A stretch of DNA of 7,179 nt from Bifidobacterium breve (lineage in GTDB: Bacteria; Actinomycetota; Acidimicrobiia; Acidimicrobiales; Ilumatobacteraceae): NCBI GenBank assembly GCA_943325435.2, contig CALPPK020000053.1, forward strand, positions 1 to 7,179. The letters are read 5' to 3'. Of this stretch, positions 1 through 5,651 are shown one piece after another; within the stretch, counting starts at the first letter, position 1; every line of letters starts with the position of its first letter. The position numbers and the translations under genes are program-made. The notes beneath the pieces were generated by a model. That model was given only the letters and a program-made list of their open reading frames with translations. It made no database searches and was not told the origin of the DNA.

Positions 1-597
1 CGTTGCGAAACATAGATCGCTCTTGCCGGGTGTCCATACGTCTGGAAATCTTTCGCGCACATGAACGGCAATTTCGTTCCATTCTCTATGTGACAGGGTT
101 GTTTGTGCGAGCATCGCAACATTTGAATCGAAGTCGGGAAGTGCTTCCACTTCTTCGAGAGATTCGACTCTAGAAATTGAAGCTGGTGCAACAGCCATGG
201 TGCCAACTGCTTCTTCGTGTCCTTCATGACCGATGTAGACAATGTGATAGCCCTTTGCCGCACGAGTCTTCACCTCGTGGTGCACCTTCGTCACGAGTGG
301 ACACACTGCATCAACCACATAGCTTCCGCGTGAGCGGGCGGCGGCAACTATCTCTGGGGCTGAACCATGTGCAGACAGCATTATTGGTGCTCCGACGGGA
401 ACCTCATCGATTGAGTCGACGAAGATCACTCCCTGTGCGATAAAGCGGTCGACCACAATCTTGTTGTGAACGATTTCGTGATAGCAGTAGACGGGTTCGT
501 CAAATGAGCGAACCATCCACGCCAGAGCCTTGATGGCCATCTCGACACCAGCGCAGAAGCCTCTGGGCGAGGCGAGAAGTACCTTGTTGACGGCCAT
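1..597 (-). CDS. ispH: 4-hydroxy-3-methylbut-2-enyl diphosphate reductase IspH, N-terminal part
   Basis: Last enzyme of the MEP (non-mevalonate) isoprenoid pathway: a cytoplasmic [4Fe-4S] enzyme that reduces HMBPP to IPP and DMAPP. I translated the minus strand from the ATG at 597-595 and it stays open for 199 codons to the window edge. All three cluster-ligating cysteines of the family are visible: C15 in RGFCAGV, C99 in DAVCPLVTKVH and C196 in SDLCFAT, the last only three codons before the edge. Substrate-binding signatures are also present: H44 in YHEIVHN, H77 in SAHG, H127 and the catalytic glutamate E129 in GHEGHEEAVGT, and AQTTLS at 164-169. E. coli IspH is a little over 300 residues, so roughly the last third is missing off the left edge; this is window truncation, not a broken gene. 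The start fits the family N-terminus, and GAAGAGG ends 4 bases upstream as a Shine-Dalgarno. It is divergent from the DUF512 gene. Identity is near certain. Confidence 0.97.
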   Translation of the reverse strand, partial: MAVNKVLLASPRGFCAGVEMAIKALAWMVRSFDEPVYCYHEIVHNKIVVDRFIAQGVIFVDSIDEVPVGAPIMLSAHGSAPEIVAAARSRGSYVVDAVCPLVTKVHHEVKTRAAKGYHIVYIGHEGHEEAVGTMAVAPASISRVESLEEVEALPDFDSNVAMLAQTTLSHREWNEIAVHVRERFPDVWTPGKSDLCFAT

Positions 598-601
598 ATA
601 A

Positions 602-614
602 CCTCTTCAGACTA
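602..614 (-). promoter_or_regulatory. Shine-Dalgarno and candidate -10 element of ispH
   Basis: Read on the minus strand, TAGTCT (614-609) fits TAnnnT and is followed directly by GAAGAGG (608-602), a good Shine-Dalgarno ending 4 bases before the ispH ATG. The two readings compete. If TAGTCT is the -10, transcription would start about 4-5 bases before the ATG and the Shine-Dalgarno would not be in the mRNA. If the Shine-Dalgarno is used, the promoter must lie further upstream, inside the start of the divergent gene. I see no convincing -35. Confidence 0.35.
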
Positions 615-631
615 CCGAGAGTGCTCAGCGG

Positions 632-637
632 TAGCCT
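632..637 (+). promoter_or_regulatory. Candidate -10 hexamer for a leaderless DUF512 mRNA
   Basis: TAGCCT fits the actinobacterial TAnnnT -10 consensus and is followed by exactly 6 bases (GCAGGG) and the GTG start at 644. That spacing would put the transcription start on or next to the start codon. The hexamer also contains an in-frame TAG (632-634), so translation cannot begin further upstream. The AGGG touching the GTG is too close to work as a normal Shine-Dalgarno. No clear -35 is visible at the usual distance. Confidence 0.5.
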
Positions 638-643
638 GCAGGG

Positions 644-2086
644 GTGAATTCGACCACCGACTCCCTGCCGCAGATAGCTGCGATTGACCGATCTTCGGCG
701 GCTTTTCGGGTCGGTCTGATGGTCGGAGACCGAGTGATGTCGGTCAATGGGGTGGTGCCTCGCGACATTCTTGAGTGGCAGCGGTTAGTCGAATCTGACG
801 AGGTCGATATCTGTGTCCTGCGTGGTCGCGAAACCCTTGAATTTGATCTCACGCGTCAGCCGGGGGAGCCGCTGGGCGTCTCCATCTCCAGTGCTGTCTT
901 TGATCGCATTCACACATGCGACAACCATTGTGAGTTTTGCTTCATCTATCAATTACCCAAAGGCATGCGCCGTAGTTTGTACATGAAGGACGACGACTAC
1001 CGACTCAGTTTCTTGTTCGGGAATTTCACCACCATGACCCGTTTCACGGAAGCGGATCTAGAGCGCGTGATTGACGAGAGATTGTCGCCTCTCTACGTCA
1101 GCATTCATTCGCCTGAGCCTCATGTCCGGTCGGAAATGTTGCGCAATGTTCGCGGCGGTTTCAGTTTGCGATGGATGAAGGTGTTGCTTGAAAACGACAT
1201 AGAGATTCGCGCTCAGATAGTTCTGTGTCCAGGAGTTAATGACGGTGAAATTCTCGAATCAACACTTGCTGGTCTCTTAGAGCAATACCCGACCCTCGAA
1301 TCAATCGCAATAGTGCCACTTGGATTGTCTCGTTTCAACACCGAAGACCGCATGCGGGTTCACACTCAAGTTGAAGCCACCCTAGTCATAGAGACAGTTG
1401 CTAAATGGCAAGCACGTTACGTTCGAGCTATTGGACGTCAACCTATTCATCTAGCCGATGAGTTTTATTTGGTCGCGCAAAAGTCCGTTCCGGAATCTTC
1501 GCACTATGGCGAATTTCCTATGTTGGAAGATGGTGTGGGGCTTGTTCGGTCCTTTCTCGATTCGTTTGCTGGAACCGGACCTGACTTGATGGGTAAACAG
1601 TCGGGTTTCTTTGCTTCTGTGGATGTGTCATCACCCACTGACTACGTGCGAGTGATTAATCCCGCAGCTGACACCGGATTGCGTTCATCCGCGTCTGTAC
1701 CGGTTTCTTTGCGCACGAGGAAGCCAAATGTCAACAAACCCGTAGCCGTTGTTACTGGTTCTTATGGGGCATCTGTTATGCGCACCGCTCTTGTAGACCA
1801 GAATTTCGAAGATGTTGTAATTCTAGAAGTTCAGAATCAATACTTTGGAGGTAACACTGCTGTTGCCGGATTGATGACGTATGAAGATATTCATCGCGTG
1901 CTGACTGCAGACAATGGCTCGCATGTTTACTTGTTGCCAGATGTGTGTCTTAACGATGGCGTGTTCTTAGACGGCGGGCTGTTAGACGATTTGCAAAATC
2001 AATTTGATATTGAAGTTCTGCCTACTAGTGGAAGTTCATTACGAGATCGGCTTGAATCAGCCAGAAGAGAGGTTTCTCATGTCTGA
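644..2086 (+). CDS. PDZ / radical SAM / DUF512 domain protein of unknown function
   Basis: A 480-residue protein with three recognisable parts. Residues about 10-70 form a PDZ-like domain (AAFRVGLMVGDRVMSVNG at 19-36). A radical-SAM-type CxxxCxxC motif follows at C92, C96 and C99 (CDNHCEFC), leading into a barrel-like region with YVSIHSPEPHVR. The C-terminal half matches the DUF512 family, with NQYFGG at 398-403 and DGVFLDGG at 438-445. The cysteine spacing predicts a [4Fe-4S] cluster and S-adenosylmethionine radical chemistry, but the substrate is unknown. Family members are commonly annotated as putative FeS-containing or NifB-like oxidoreductases, and from memory they also sit beside der in Clostridia. 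The start is GTG 644, because an in-frame TAG at 632-634 closes the frame above it and no better start follows before the PDZ domain. The 3' end overlaps der by 8 bases, and der's Shine-Dalgarno lies inside this gene. Family assignment is firm; function is open. Confidence 0.9.
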   Translation: MNSTTDSLPQIAAIDRSSAAFRVGLMVGDRVMSVNGVVPRDILEWQRLVESDEVDICVLRGRETLEFDLTRQPGEPLGVSISSAVFDRIHTCDNHCEFCFIYQLPKGMRRSLYMKDDDYRLSFLFGNFTTMTRFTEADLERVIDERLSPLYVSIHSPEPHVRSEMLRNVRGGFSLRWMKVLLENDIEIRAQIVLCPGVNDGEILESTLAGLLEQYPTLESIAIVPLGLSRFNTEDRMRVHTQVEATLVIETVAKWQARYVRAIGRQPIHLADEFYLVAQKSVPESSHYGEFPMLEDGVGLVRSFLDSFAGTGPDLMGKQSGFFASVDVSSPTDYVRVINPAADTGLRSSASVPVSLRTRKPNVNKPVAVVTGSYGASVMRTALVDQNFEDVVILEVQNQYFGGNTAVAGLMTYEDIHRVLTADNGSHVYLLPDVCLNDGVFLDGGLLDDLQNQFDIEVLPTSGSSLRDRLESARREVSHV

Positions 2087-3404
2087 CGAAGAGAAAGTCA
2101 TATTTCCTACAGTTGTCATTGTTGGACGCCCAAATGTGGGTAAGAGCACATGGTTTAACCGTGTTATTGGCGAACAAGCCGCAATTGTTGAAGACCGCCC
2201 AGGAATTACCCGTGACAGGCATCCGCGAATGGCTTCATGGCTTGGTATCGAGTTTTGGATTGTTGATACTGGTGGATGGATGCCAAGCGGTTCAGAACTT
2301 GATGACAAGGTGAGTCGTCAAGTTGAAGAGGCTGTTCGCGAAGCTGACCTTGTCATCTTCATGGTCGATGCATCTGTCGGTGTTACTGATGATGATGAGC
2401 ACATTTCGCAATGGTTGCGTAAAACTGGCGTGCCGGTTCTGCTAGCTGCCAATAAATCTGACAATGATCGTCGCGAGCAAGAAAAGTGGATCTTCATGTC
2501 GCTTGGCTTCGGAGAGCCAATGGCAGTGTCTGCTCTTCATGGTCGTCGCTCTGGAGACTTCCTCGACGAAGTTGTTGCGCGTATTCCTCATGTTGAATTG
2601 CCGGTTCGCGAACTCGATGCAATCAAGCCTGACGGCGTGCCACGTGTTGCACTTGTTGGTCGCCCGAATGTTGGCAAGAGCACGTTGTTTAACCGTTTGG
2701 TGGGCGAAGAGCGTTCCGTAGTGCATGACATGCCCGGGACAACTCGTGATGCCGTTGACACACTTGTTGAAACACCAGATGGTCCGTTGGTCTTTATCGA
2801 CACAGCCGGAATGCGTAAGCGCAGCAAGATTGATGAATCAACAGAGTTCTATTCTCTTGTGCGAGCCCTGAAGGCAATCGATGAGGCTGACATTGCAATC
2901 CTCATCATTGACGCAACAGTTGGCGTTACAAGCCAGGATCAACGCTTGGCCGAGCGAATTGACGTTGCCGGATGTCCGATTCTTATCGTGTTGAATAAGT
3001 GGGAGTTGCTCGATTCAGAGAACCGCCGACAAGTCGAATTGGATCTTGCACGCATGTTGTATTTCATTGACGATGCGCCAGTTTTGAAGCTATCTGCACT
3101 TACTGGAATGGGCGTGCATAAATTGCGTCCAGTGCTGCAAGAAGCCATCGAGCAGTATCACCGCAAGATTCCAACTCGAGACGTGAACAGAGTGATTTCT
3201 GCTGCTCAACAAAAGTCGCCAGCACCTGGTGGCGCCAGAGTGTTGTTCGCTGTTCAGGGTGCGAACGATCCACCGACATTTACTCTGTTTGTCAATCGTG
3301 AATTGTCTGCTCCTTACATTCGTTATCTAGAGCGCTCAATTCGCGAAGCATTTGAGTTTGGCTCAACACCGCTCAAGCTTCGAGTACGGAAAAAGGGCGA
3401 TTAG
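2079..3404 (+). CDS. der: Ribosome biogenesis GTPase Der (EngA)
   Basis: Essential double-GTPase that binds the 50S subunit during late large-subunit assembly. The 441 residues fit the family. G domain 1: P-loop GRPNVGKST at 16-24, T44 in GITRDR, DTGG at 63-66, NKSD at 125-128. G domain 2: GRPNVGKST at 194-202, GTTRDAVD at 220-227, DTAG at 241-244, and a G4 motif reading NKWE at 306-309. A KH-like C-terminal domain follows from about 330. The ATG at 2079 is chosen over the in-frame start at 2004 because GAGAGG ends 6 bases upstream and the family N-terminus begins just before the P-loop; the longer form would add 25 residues copied from the upstream gene in another frame. Oddities: W25 follows the first P-loop where leucine is usual (the second copy has L203), and glutamate replaces the usual aspartate in the second G4. 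It overlaps the DUF512 gene by 8 bases, so translational coupling is likely. Confidence 0.97.
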   Translation: MSDEEKVIFPTVVIVGRPNVGKSTWFNRVIGEQAAIVEDRPGITRDRHPRMASWLGIEFWIVDTGGWMPSGSELDDKVSRQVEEAVREADLVIFMVDASVGVTDDDEHISQWLRKTGVPVLLAANKSDNDRREQEKWIFMSLGFGEPMAVSALHGRRSGDFLDEVVARIPHVELPVRELDAIKPDGVPRVALVGRPNVGKSTLFNRLVGEERSVVHDMPGTTRDAVDTLVETPDGPLVFIDTAGMRKRSKIDESTEFYSLVRALKAIDEADIAILIIDATVGVTSQDQRLAERIDVAGCPILIVLNKWELLDSENRRQVELDLARMLYFIDDAPVLKLSALTGMGVHKLRPVLQEAIEQYHRKIPTRDVNRVISAAQQKSPAPGGARVLFAVQGANDPPTFTLFVNRELSAPYIRYLERSIREAFEFGSTPLKLRVRKKGD

Positions 3405-3406
3405 TC

Positions 3407-3649
3407 ATGCCGTGGTGTGAACCATGTGCCAAATATTTTGCACCATCCGCATTAACCACCGATGGTGAATGTCCCGAATGTCAGTCTGCTGTCGACAATG
3501 TGTCGGCATCGGGCCGCATCAATGCTGACACTCTTGATTTGAAGAAACTTGCAGGTGTAGACGGCGAGAAAACTCCATGGCATTTCAAATTGCTCGTTGG
3601 TCTTCTGTGCCTCTATTTGGGATGGCGAGTAGTACAGCTCTTTGTTTAG
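3407..3649 (+). CDS. Small zinc-ribbon protein with one C-terminal membrane helix
   Basis: An 80-residue protein starting 2 bases after the der stop, so almost certainly in the same mRNA; AAAGGG about 9 bases upstream of the ATG can serve as Shine-Dalgarno. Residues 4-25 hold two CxxC pairs (C4/C7 in WCEPC and C22/C25 in ECPEC), a zinc-ribbon or rubredoxin-like knuckle. A polar linker runs to about residue 57, and residues 60-79 are a single hydrophobic helix containing LLVGLLCLYLGW. With no cleavable signal peptide, the likely topology is a tail-anchored protein with the ribbon in the cytoplasm. I do not recognise a named family. Position suggests a link to Der or to membrane-associated ribosome assembly, but that is inference from adjacency only. 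Paired cysteines and tight spacing argue that it is a real gene despite its size. Confidence 0.8.
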   Translation: MPWCEPCAKYFAPSALTTDGECPECQSAVDNVSASGRINADTLDLKKLAGVDGEKTPWHFKLLVGLLCLYLGWRVVQLFV

Positions 3650-3655
3650 GCAAGG

Positions 3656-3668
3656 GGTGAGACTCACC
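3656..3668 (+). other. Small hairpin between the der cluster and tRNA-Pro
   Basis: GGTGA, a GAC loop and TCACC form a perfect 5-bp stem 6 bases after the zinc-ribbon gene stop. No T-run follows, so it does not qualify as an intrinsic terminator. It may mark the mRNA 3' end or be chance. It lies just upstream of the only promoter-like hexamer before the tRNA. Confidence 0.25.
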
Positions 3669-3670
3669 GA

Positions 3671-3676
3671 TAGAGT
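3671..3676 (+). promoter_or_regulatory. Possible -10 hexamer for tRNA-Pro
   Basis: TAGAGT fits TAnnnT and ends 11 bases before the first base of the mature tRNA, a plausible distance for a short 5' leader removed by RNase P. No convincing -35 is seen, and the tRNA could instead be read from the der cluster upstream. Confidence 0.25.
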
Positions 3677-3687
3677 CATAAACCATT

Positions 3688-3764
3688 CGGGCTGTAGCGC
3701 AGCTTGGTAGCGCGCTTGTCTGGGGGACAAGAGGTCGTGGGTTCAAATCCCGCCAGCCCGACCA
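3688..3764 (+). tRNA. tRNA-Pro (anticodon GGG), with encoded CCA
   Basis: A complete cloverleaf. Acceptor stem CGGGCTG (3688-3694) pairs with CAGCCCG (3754-3760). D stem is GCGC (3697-3700) with GCGC (3710-3713) around a GG-containing loop. Anticodon stem CTTGT (3715-3719) pairs with ACAAG (3727-3731); the 7-base loop reads CTGGGGG, which places GGG at positions 34-36. T stem GTGGG (3737-3741) pairs with CCCGC (3749-3753), including one G-U pair, around TTCAAAT. Discriminator A is 3761 and CCA is encoded at 3762-3764. It reads CCC and, by wobble, CCU proline codons. The C1-G72 pair is typical of bacterial tRNA-Pro. No copy of its 3' end occurs nearby, so there is no sign of an integrated element. 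Confidence 0.97.
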
Positions 3765-3774
3765 ATGAAATTGC

Positions 3775-3789
3775 CACCTTCTCAAGGTG
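3775..3789 (+). other. Perfect 6-bp hairpin between tRNA-Pro and the SDR gene
   Basis: CACCTT, a CTC loop and AAGGTG form a perfect 6-bp stem with a 3-base loop, starting 10 bases after the tRNA CCA and ending 15 bases before the SDR ATG. No T-run follows, so it is not a classic terminator. It could mark 3' processing of the tRNA precursor or modulate access to the SDR start region. Confidence 0.35.
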
Positions 3790-3804
3790 AGAAAGAAGAA
3801 TTCA

Positions 3805-4521
3805 ATGAAGATTGAAGGATCCGTAGTTTTGGTGACAGGTGCAAACCGTGGTCTCGGAGCTGAATATGTTCGACAGTTGCTCGACAGGGGGGCAGCAAAG
3901 GTTTATGCAGCCGCCCGACAAATTGAGTCGGTCACCAATAGTGGAGCGGTGCCGATTCGTCTTGATGTGACGAGCGCAACCGATATTGCTGCTGCAGTAG
4001 AGGCGTGTGACGATCTCACGATGTTGATCAACAATGCGGGTGTAGTTATTGGTGGACGAATCATGGCTGAGAATGCATTGGAAAATGCAAAGGCAGAGTT
4101 TGAGACCAATGTATGGGGTCCACTCAATCTCTCGAAAAGCTTTGCACCCGTTTTGGCTGCAAATGGTGGTGGCGCCATTGTCAATGTGCTTTCTGCAGTC
4201 TCATGGATGTCAATTAAGGACGTAGCTACGTATGCAATGTCCAAGTCGGCAGCTTGGTCATTGACTAACGGCCTGAGACTTGAACTAGCGCGTCAAGGCA
4301 CTCTTGTAGTTGCCGTTCACCCTGCTTTTATCGATACCGATATGGCCGCAGGGGTCGATATGCCTAAGACATCTCCTTTTCAAGTTGTTGAACGAACACT
4401 CAATGGCGTTGAAGAAGGTCTTCCGGAAGTCTTGGCCGATGACACCTCAACGTTTGTGAAGAACAGTCTTCCGAAACATATTGAGACGTTCTATCCAAAG
4501 GTCGCAGCTCCTCGTCCGTAG
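3805..4521 (+). CDS. Short-chain dehydrogenase/reductase (SDR), substrate unknown
   Basis: A 238-residue classical SDR with a complete catalytic set. The cofactor motif TGANRGLG is at 11-18, NNAG at 76-79 and the conserved N102 in TNVWG. Catalytic S130 lies 13 residues before Y143, and YAMSK gives K147. R38 at the end of the second beta strand (VYAAAR) favours NADP(H). The fold predicts reversible oxidation of an alcohol or reduction of a carbonyl; nothing visible identifies the substrate. The short C-terminal tail is polar and lacks membrane or targeting features. The ATG at 3805 is preferred to the in-frame GTG at 3787 because GAAAGAAG ends 6 bases upstream of the ATG, whereas GTG 3787 falls inside a hairpin and would add the unusual MRKKNS. 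It follows tRNA-Pro by 40 bases and precedes the SRAP gene by 12 bases, so it is probably co-transcribed with SRAP, though no shared pathway is evident. Confidence 0.9.
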   Translation: MKIEGSVVLVTGANRGLGAEYVRQLLDRGAAKVYAAARQIESVTNSGAVPIRLDVTSATDIAAAVEACDDLTMLINNAGVVIGGRIMAENALENAKAEFETNVWGPLNLSKSFAPVLAANGGGAIVNVLSAVSWMSIKDVATYAMSKSAAWSLTNGLRLELARQGTLVVAVHPAFIDTDMAAGVDMPKTSPFQVVERTLNGVEEGLPEVLADDTSTFVKNSLPKHIETFYPKVAAPRP

Positions 4522-4533
4522 GGTTCTCTCGTT

Positions 4534-5253
4534 ATGTGTGGTCGTTTCGTTGGGGCGTTCAGTGCTGAATTACTGATGGACGAGATGTCGGATGCTTTGC
4601 GTGAAGCTTCAATGACAATGTCTTTCGGTGAAGACAGTCTGTTTGCACCGAACTACAACACAGCACCAACTCACGTTGTGCCTATTCTTCGCAACGAGGA
4701 GTCGAGCGTCATTGTTGATCCGATGCAGTGGGGACTCGTTCCTTCTTGGTCTAAAGACCCAAGCGTCGGGTCAAAACTCATTAATGCTCGGTCTGAGACA
4801 ATCACTGAGAAACCCTCGTTCCGACAATCTGTACCAAGCAGGCGATGCATCATTCCGATGAGTGGGTTTTATGAATGGGACAGAACTGACCCGAAGCGAA
4901 AAGTTCCATATTTTGTAACGCGTGAAGACGGTGGTCTCATGCTGGTGGCGGGTATTTGGACAGCGTCGCCCGCTCTTGAAGGCCGTCACACCTTTTCATT
5001 GATCACTCGCGAAAGCGTCGATGATCTTTCGTACATCCACAGCAGGAGCCCCGTTGAGTTGCGCGCTGATGATGCGCTTGAATGGATGTGTAATCCGGTG
5101 CCTCCGCTCGAACTTTTTGCACCAGATCAACAGCCGCGATTTGTTGCTCGGAAAGTGTCCACATTGGTCAACAGTGTGAAGAATAACTCTGAATCTTTGC
5201 TGAATGAACATGAAGAGTCCGTTGAGAAACGTGAACCCGACACTCTTTTTTAG
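4534..5253 (+). CDS. SRAP domain protein (YedK/HMCES family), abasic-site DNA-protein crosslinker
   Basis: SRAP proteins act on single-stranded DNA: the N-terminal cysteine, exposed after Met removal, forms a thiazolidine crosslink with abasic sites and shields them from error-prone processing. The 239 residues contain the whole active site: C2 in MCGRF, N42 in NYNTAPT, E114 in GFYEW and H169 in IHSRSPV. Other family blocks are QWGLVPSW (65-72), NARSET (84-89) and RRCIIPMSG (103-111). The start is fixed by the need for Cys at position 2. AGGG overlapping the upstream SDR stop codon sits about 10 bases before the ATG as a rather distant Shine-Dalgarno. The usual HxRMPV block reads HSRSPV, a departure at the methionine but not at the catalytic histidine. 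The tail after about 215 is acidic and polar, rich in Glu, and probably disordered. The 3' end overlaps the convergent HIT gene by 4 bases. Family assignment is very secure. Confidence 0.95.
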   Translation: MCGRFVGAFSAELLMDEMSDALREASMTMSFGEDSLFAPNYNTAPTHVVPILRNEESSVIVDPMQWGLVPSWSKDPSVGSKLINARSETITEKPSFRQSVPSRRCIIPMSGFYEWDRTDPKRKVPYFVTREDGGLMLVAGIWTASPALEGRHTFSLITRESVDDLSYIHSRSPVELRADDALEWMCNPVPPLELFAPDQQPRFVARKVSTLVNSVKNNSESLLNEHEESVEKREPDTLF

Positions 5254-5651
5254 ATAAGAGCCAATTCGCTTATCAGCTTTTCAGCTTGCGCCTCTAAAAC
5301 ATTGCGTACGACACTTGCAGCGGCGTTCGCGAAATTGAGTTCGCTCATTGTGTTGGTTGGAATCAGATGGATGTGGCAGTGATTGATTTCGTATCCAGCG
5401 ATAATCAATCCCACTCGTGTACACGGAAACGCTTTCGAGATTGCAAGTGATATTCGATGTGATACTGAGAACATATGAGCAGACAGCTCTGGACTCATGT
5501 CTATCCAATGGTCAACTTCTTCGATGGGAACAACAAGAACATGGCCATCGGCGAGCGGATTGATGCTTAAGAAGGCAACACACAATGAGTCGCGGTACAC
5601 GAAGGTGCCGGGAATTTGACCCTCAATGATGCGCGTGAAGATGGTGGTCAT
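5250..5651 (-). CDS. HIT family (histidine triad) nucleotide-binding protein
   Basis: A 133-residue cytoplasmic protein of the Hint/HIT superfamily, usually nucleotidyl hydrolases or transferases that split purine phosphoramidates or AMP-lysine-type adducts. The N-terminus (MTTIFTRIIEGQIP) matches the Hint start, and INPLADGHVLVVP at 30-42 is the conserved strand region. The triad is at H91, H93 and H95 in INHCHIHLIP; the last histidine is the nucleophile in this family. Length fits single-domain HIT proteins. The start ATG (5651-5649) overlaps the stop of the upstream SDR as ATGA, and no strong Shine-Dalgarno precedes it, so translation probably depends on re-initiation after the SDR. The stop overlaps the SRAP stop on the other strand. 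The family is certain; the physiological substrate is not visible. Confidence 0.94.
   Translation of the reverse strand: MTTIFTRIIEGQIPGTFVYRDSLCVAFLSINPLADGHVLVVPIEEVDHWIDMSPELSAHMFSVSHRISLAISKAFPCTRVGLIIAGYEINHCHIHLIPTNTMSELNFANAAASVVRNVLEAQAEKLISELALI
5253..5274 (+). terminator. Weak hairpin at the junction of the convergent genes
   Basis: GATAAG (5253-5258) and CTTATC (5269-5274) form a 6-bp AT-rich inverted repeat with a 10-base loop just at the SRAP stop. On the plus strand it is followed by AGCTTTTC, only four T's. On the minus strand it is followed by an A-run, so it cannot terminate the HIT transcript. It is the only terminator-like structure near this junction, and it lies inside the 3' end of the HIT coding sequence. 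Confidence 0.25.

Noticed and set aside
177..443. 88-codon plus-strand ORF opposite ispH
   Set aside because: Antisense to conserved IspH blocks; Arg/Ser/His-rich composition typical of a shadow frame.
2004..2078. Longer N-terminus for Der
   Set aside because: The extra 25 residues are an out-of-frame reading of the DUF512 C-terminus; a proper Shine-Dalgarno sits before ATG 2079.
3688..3764. tRNA-Pro as an attachment site for an integrated element
   Set aside because: No integrase gene, no direct repeat of the tRNA 3' end elsewhere in the window, and housekeeping genes on both sides.
3585..3785. Minus-strand ORF of 66 codons containing WRDLNPRPLVPQTSALPS
   Set aside because: This is the antisense translation of tRNA-Pro, a well-known source of spurious database proteins with a DLNPRP motif. 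It is not a gene.
3903..4244. 113-codon minus-strand ORF inside the first SDR gene
   Set aside because: It lies wholly antisense to a gene with an intact SDR catalytic set and shows no recognisable domain of its own.
5277..5295. Short direct repeat of CAGCTT near the HIT 3' end
   Set aside because: Two copies of six bases within coding sequence are expected by chance and have no regular spacing or further copies.
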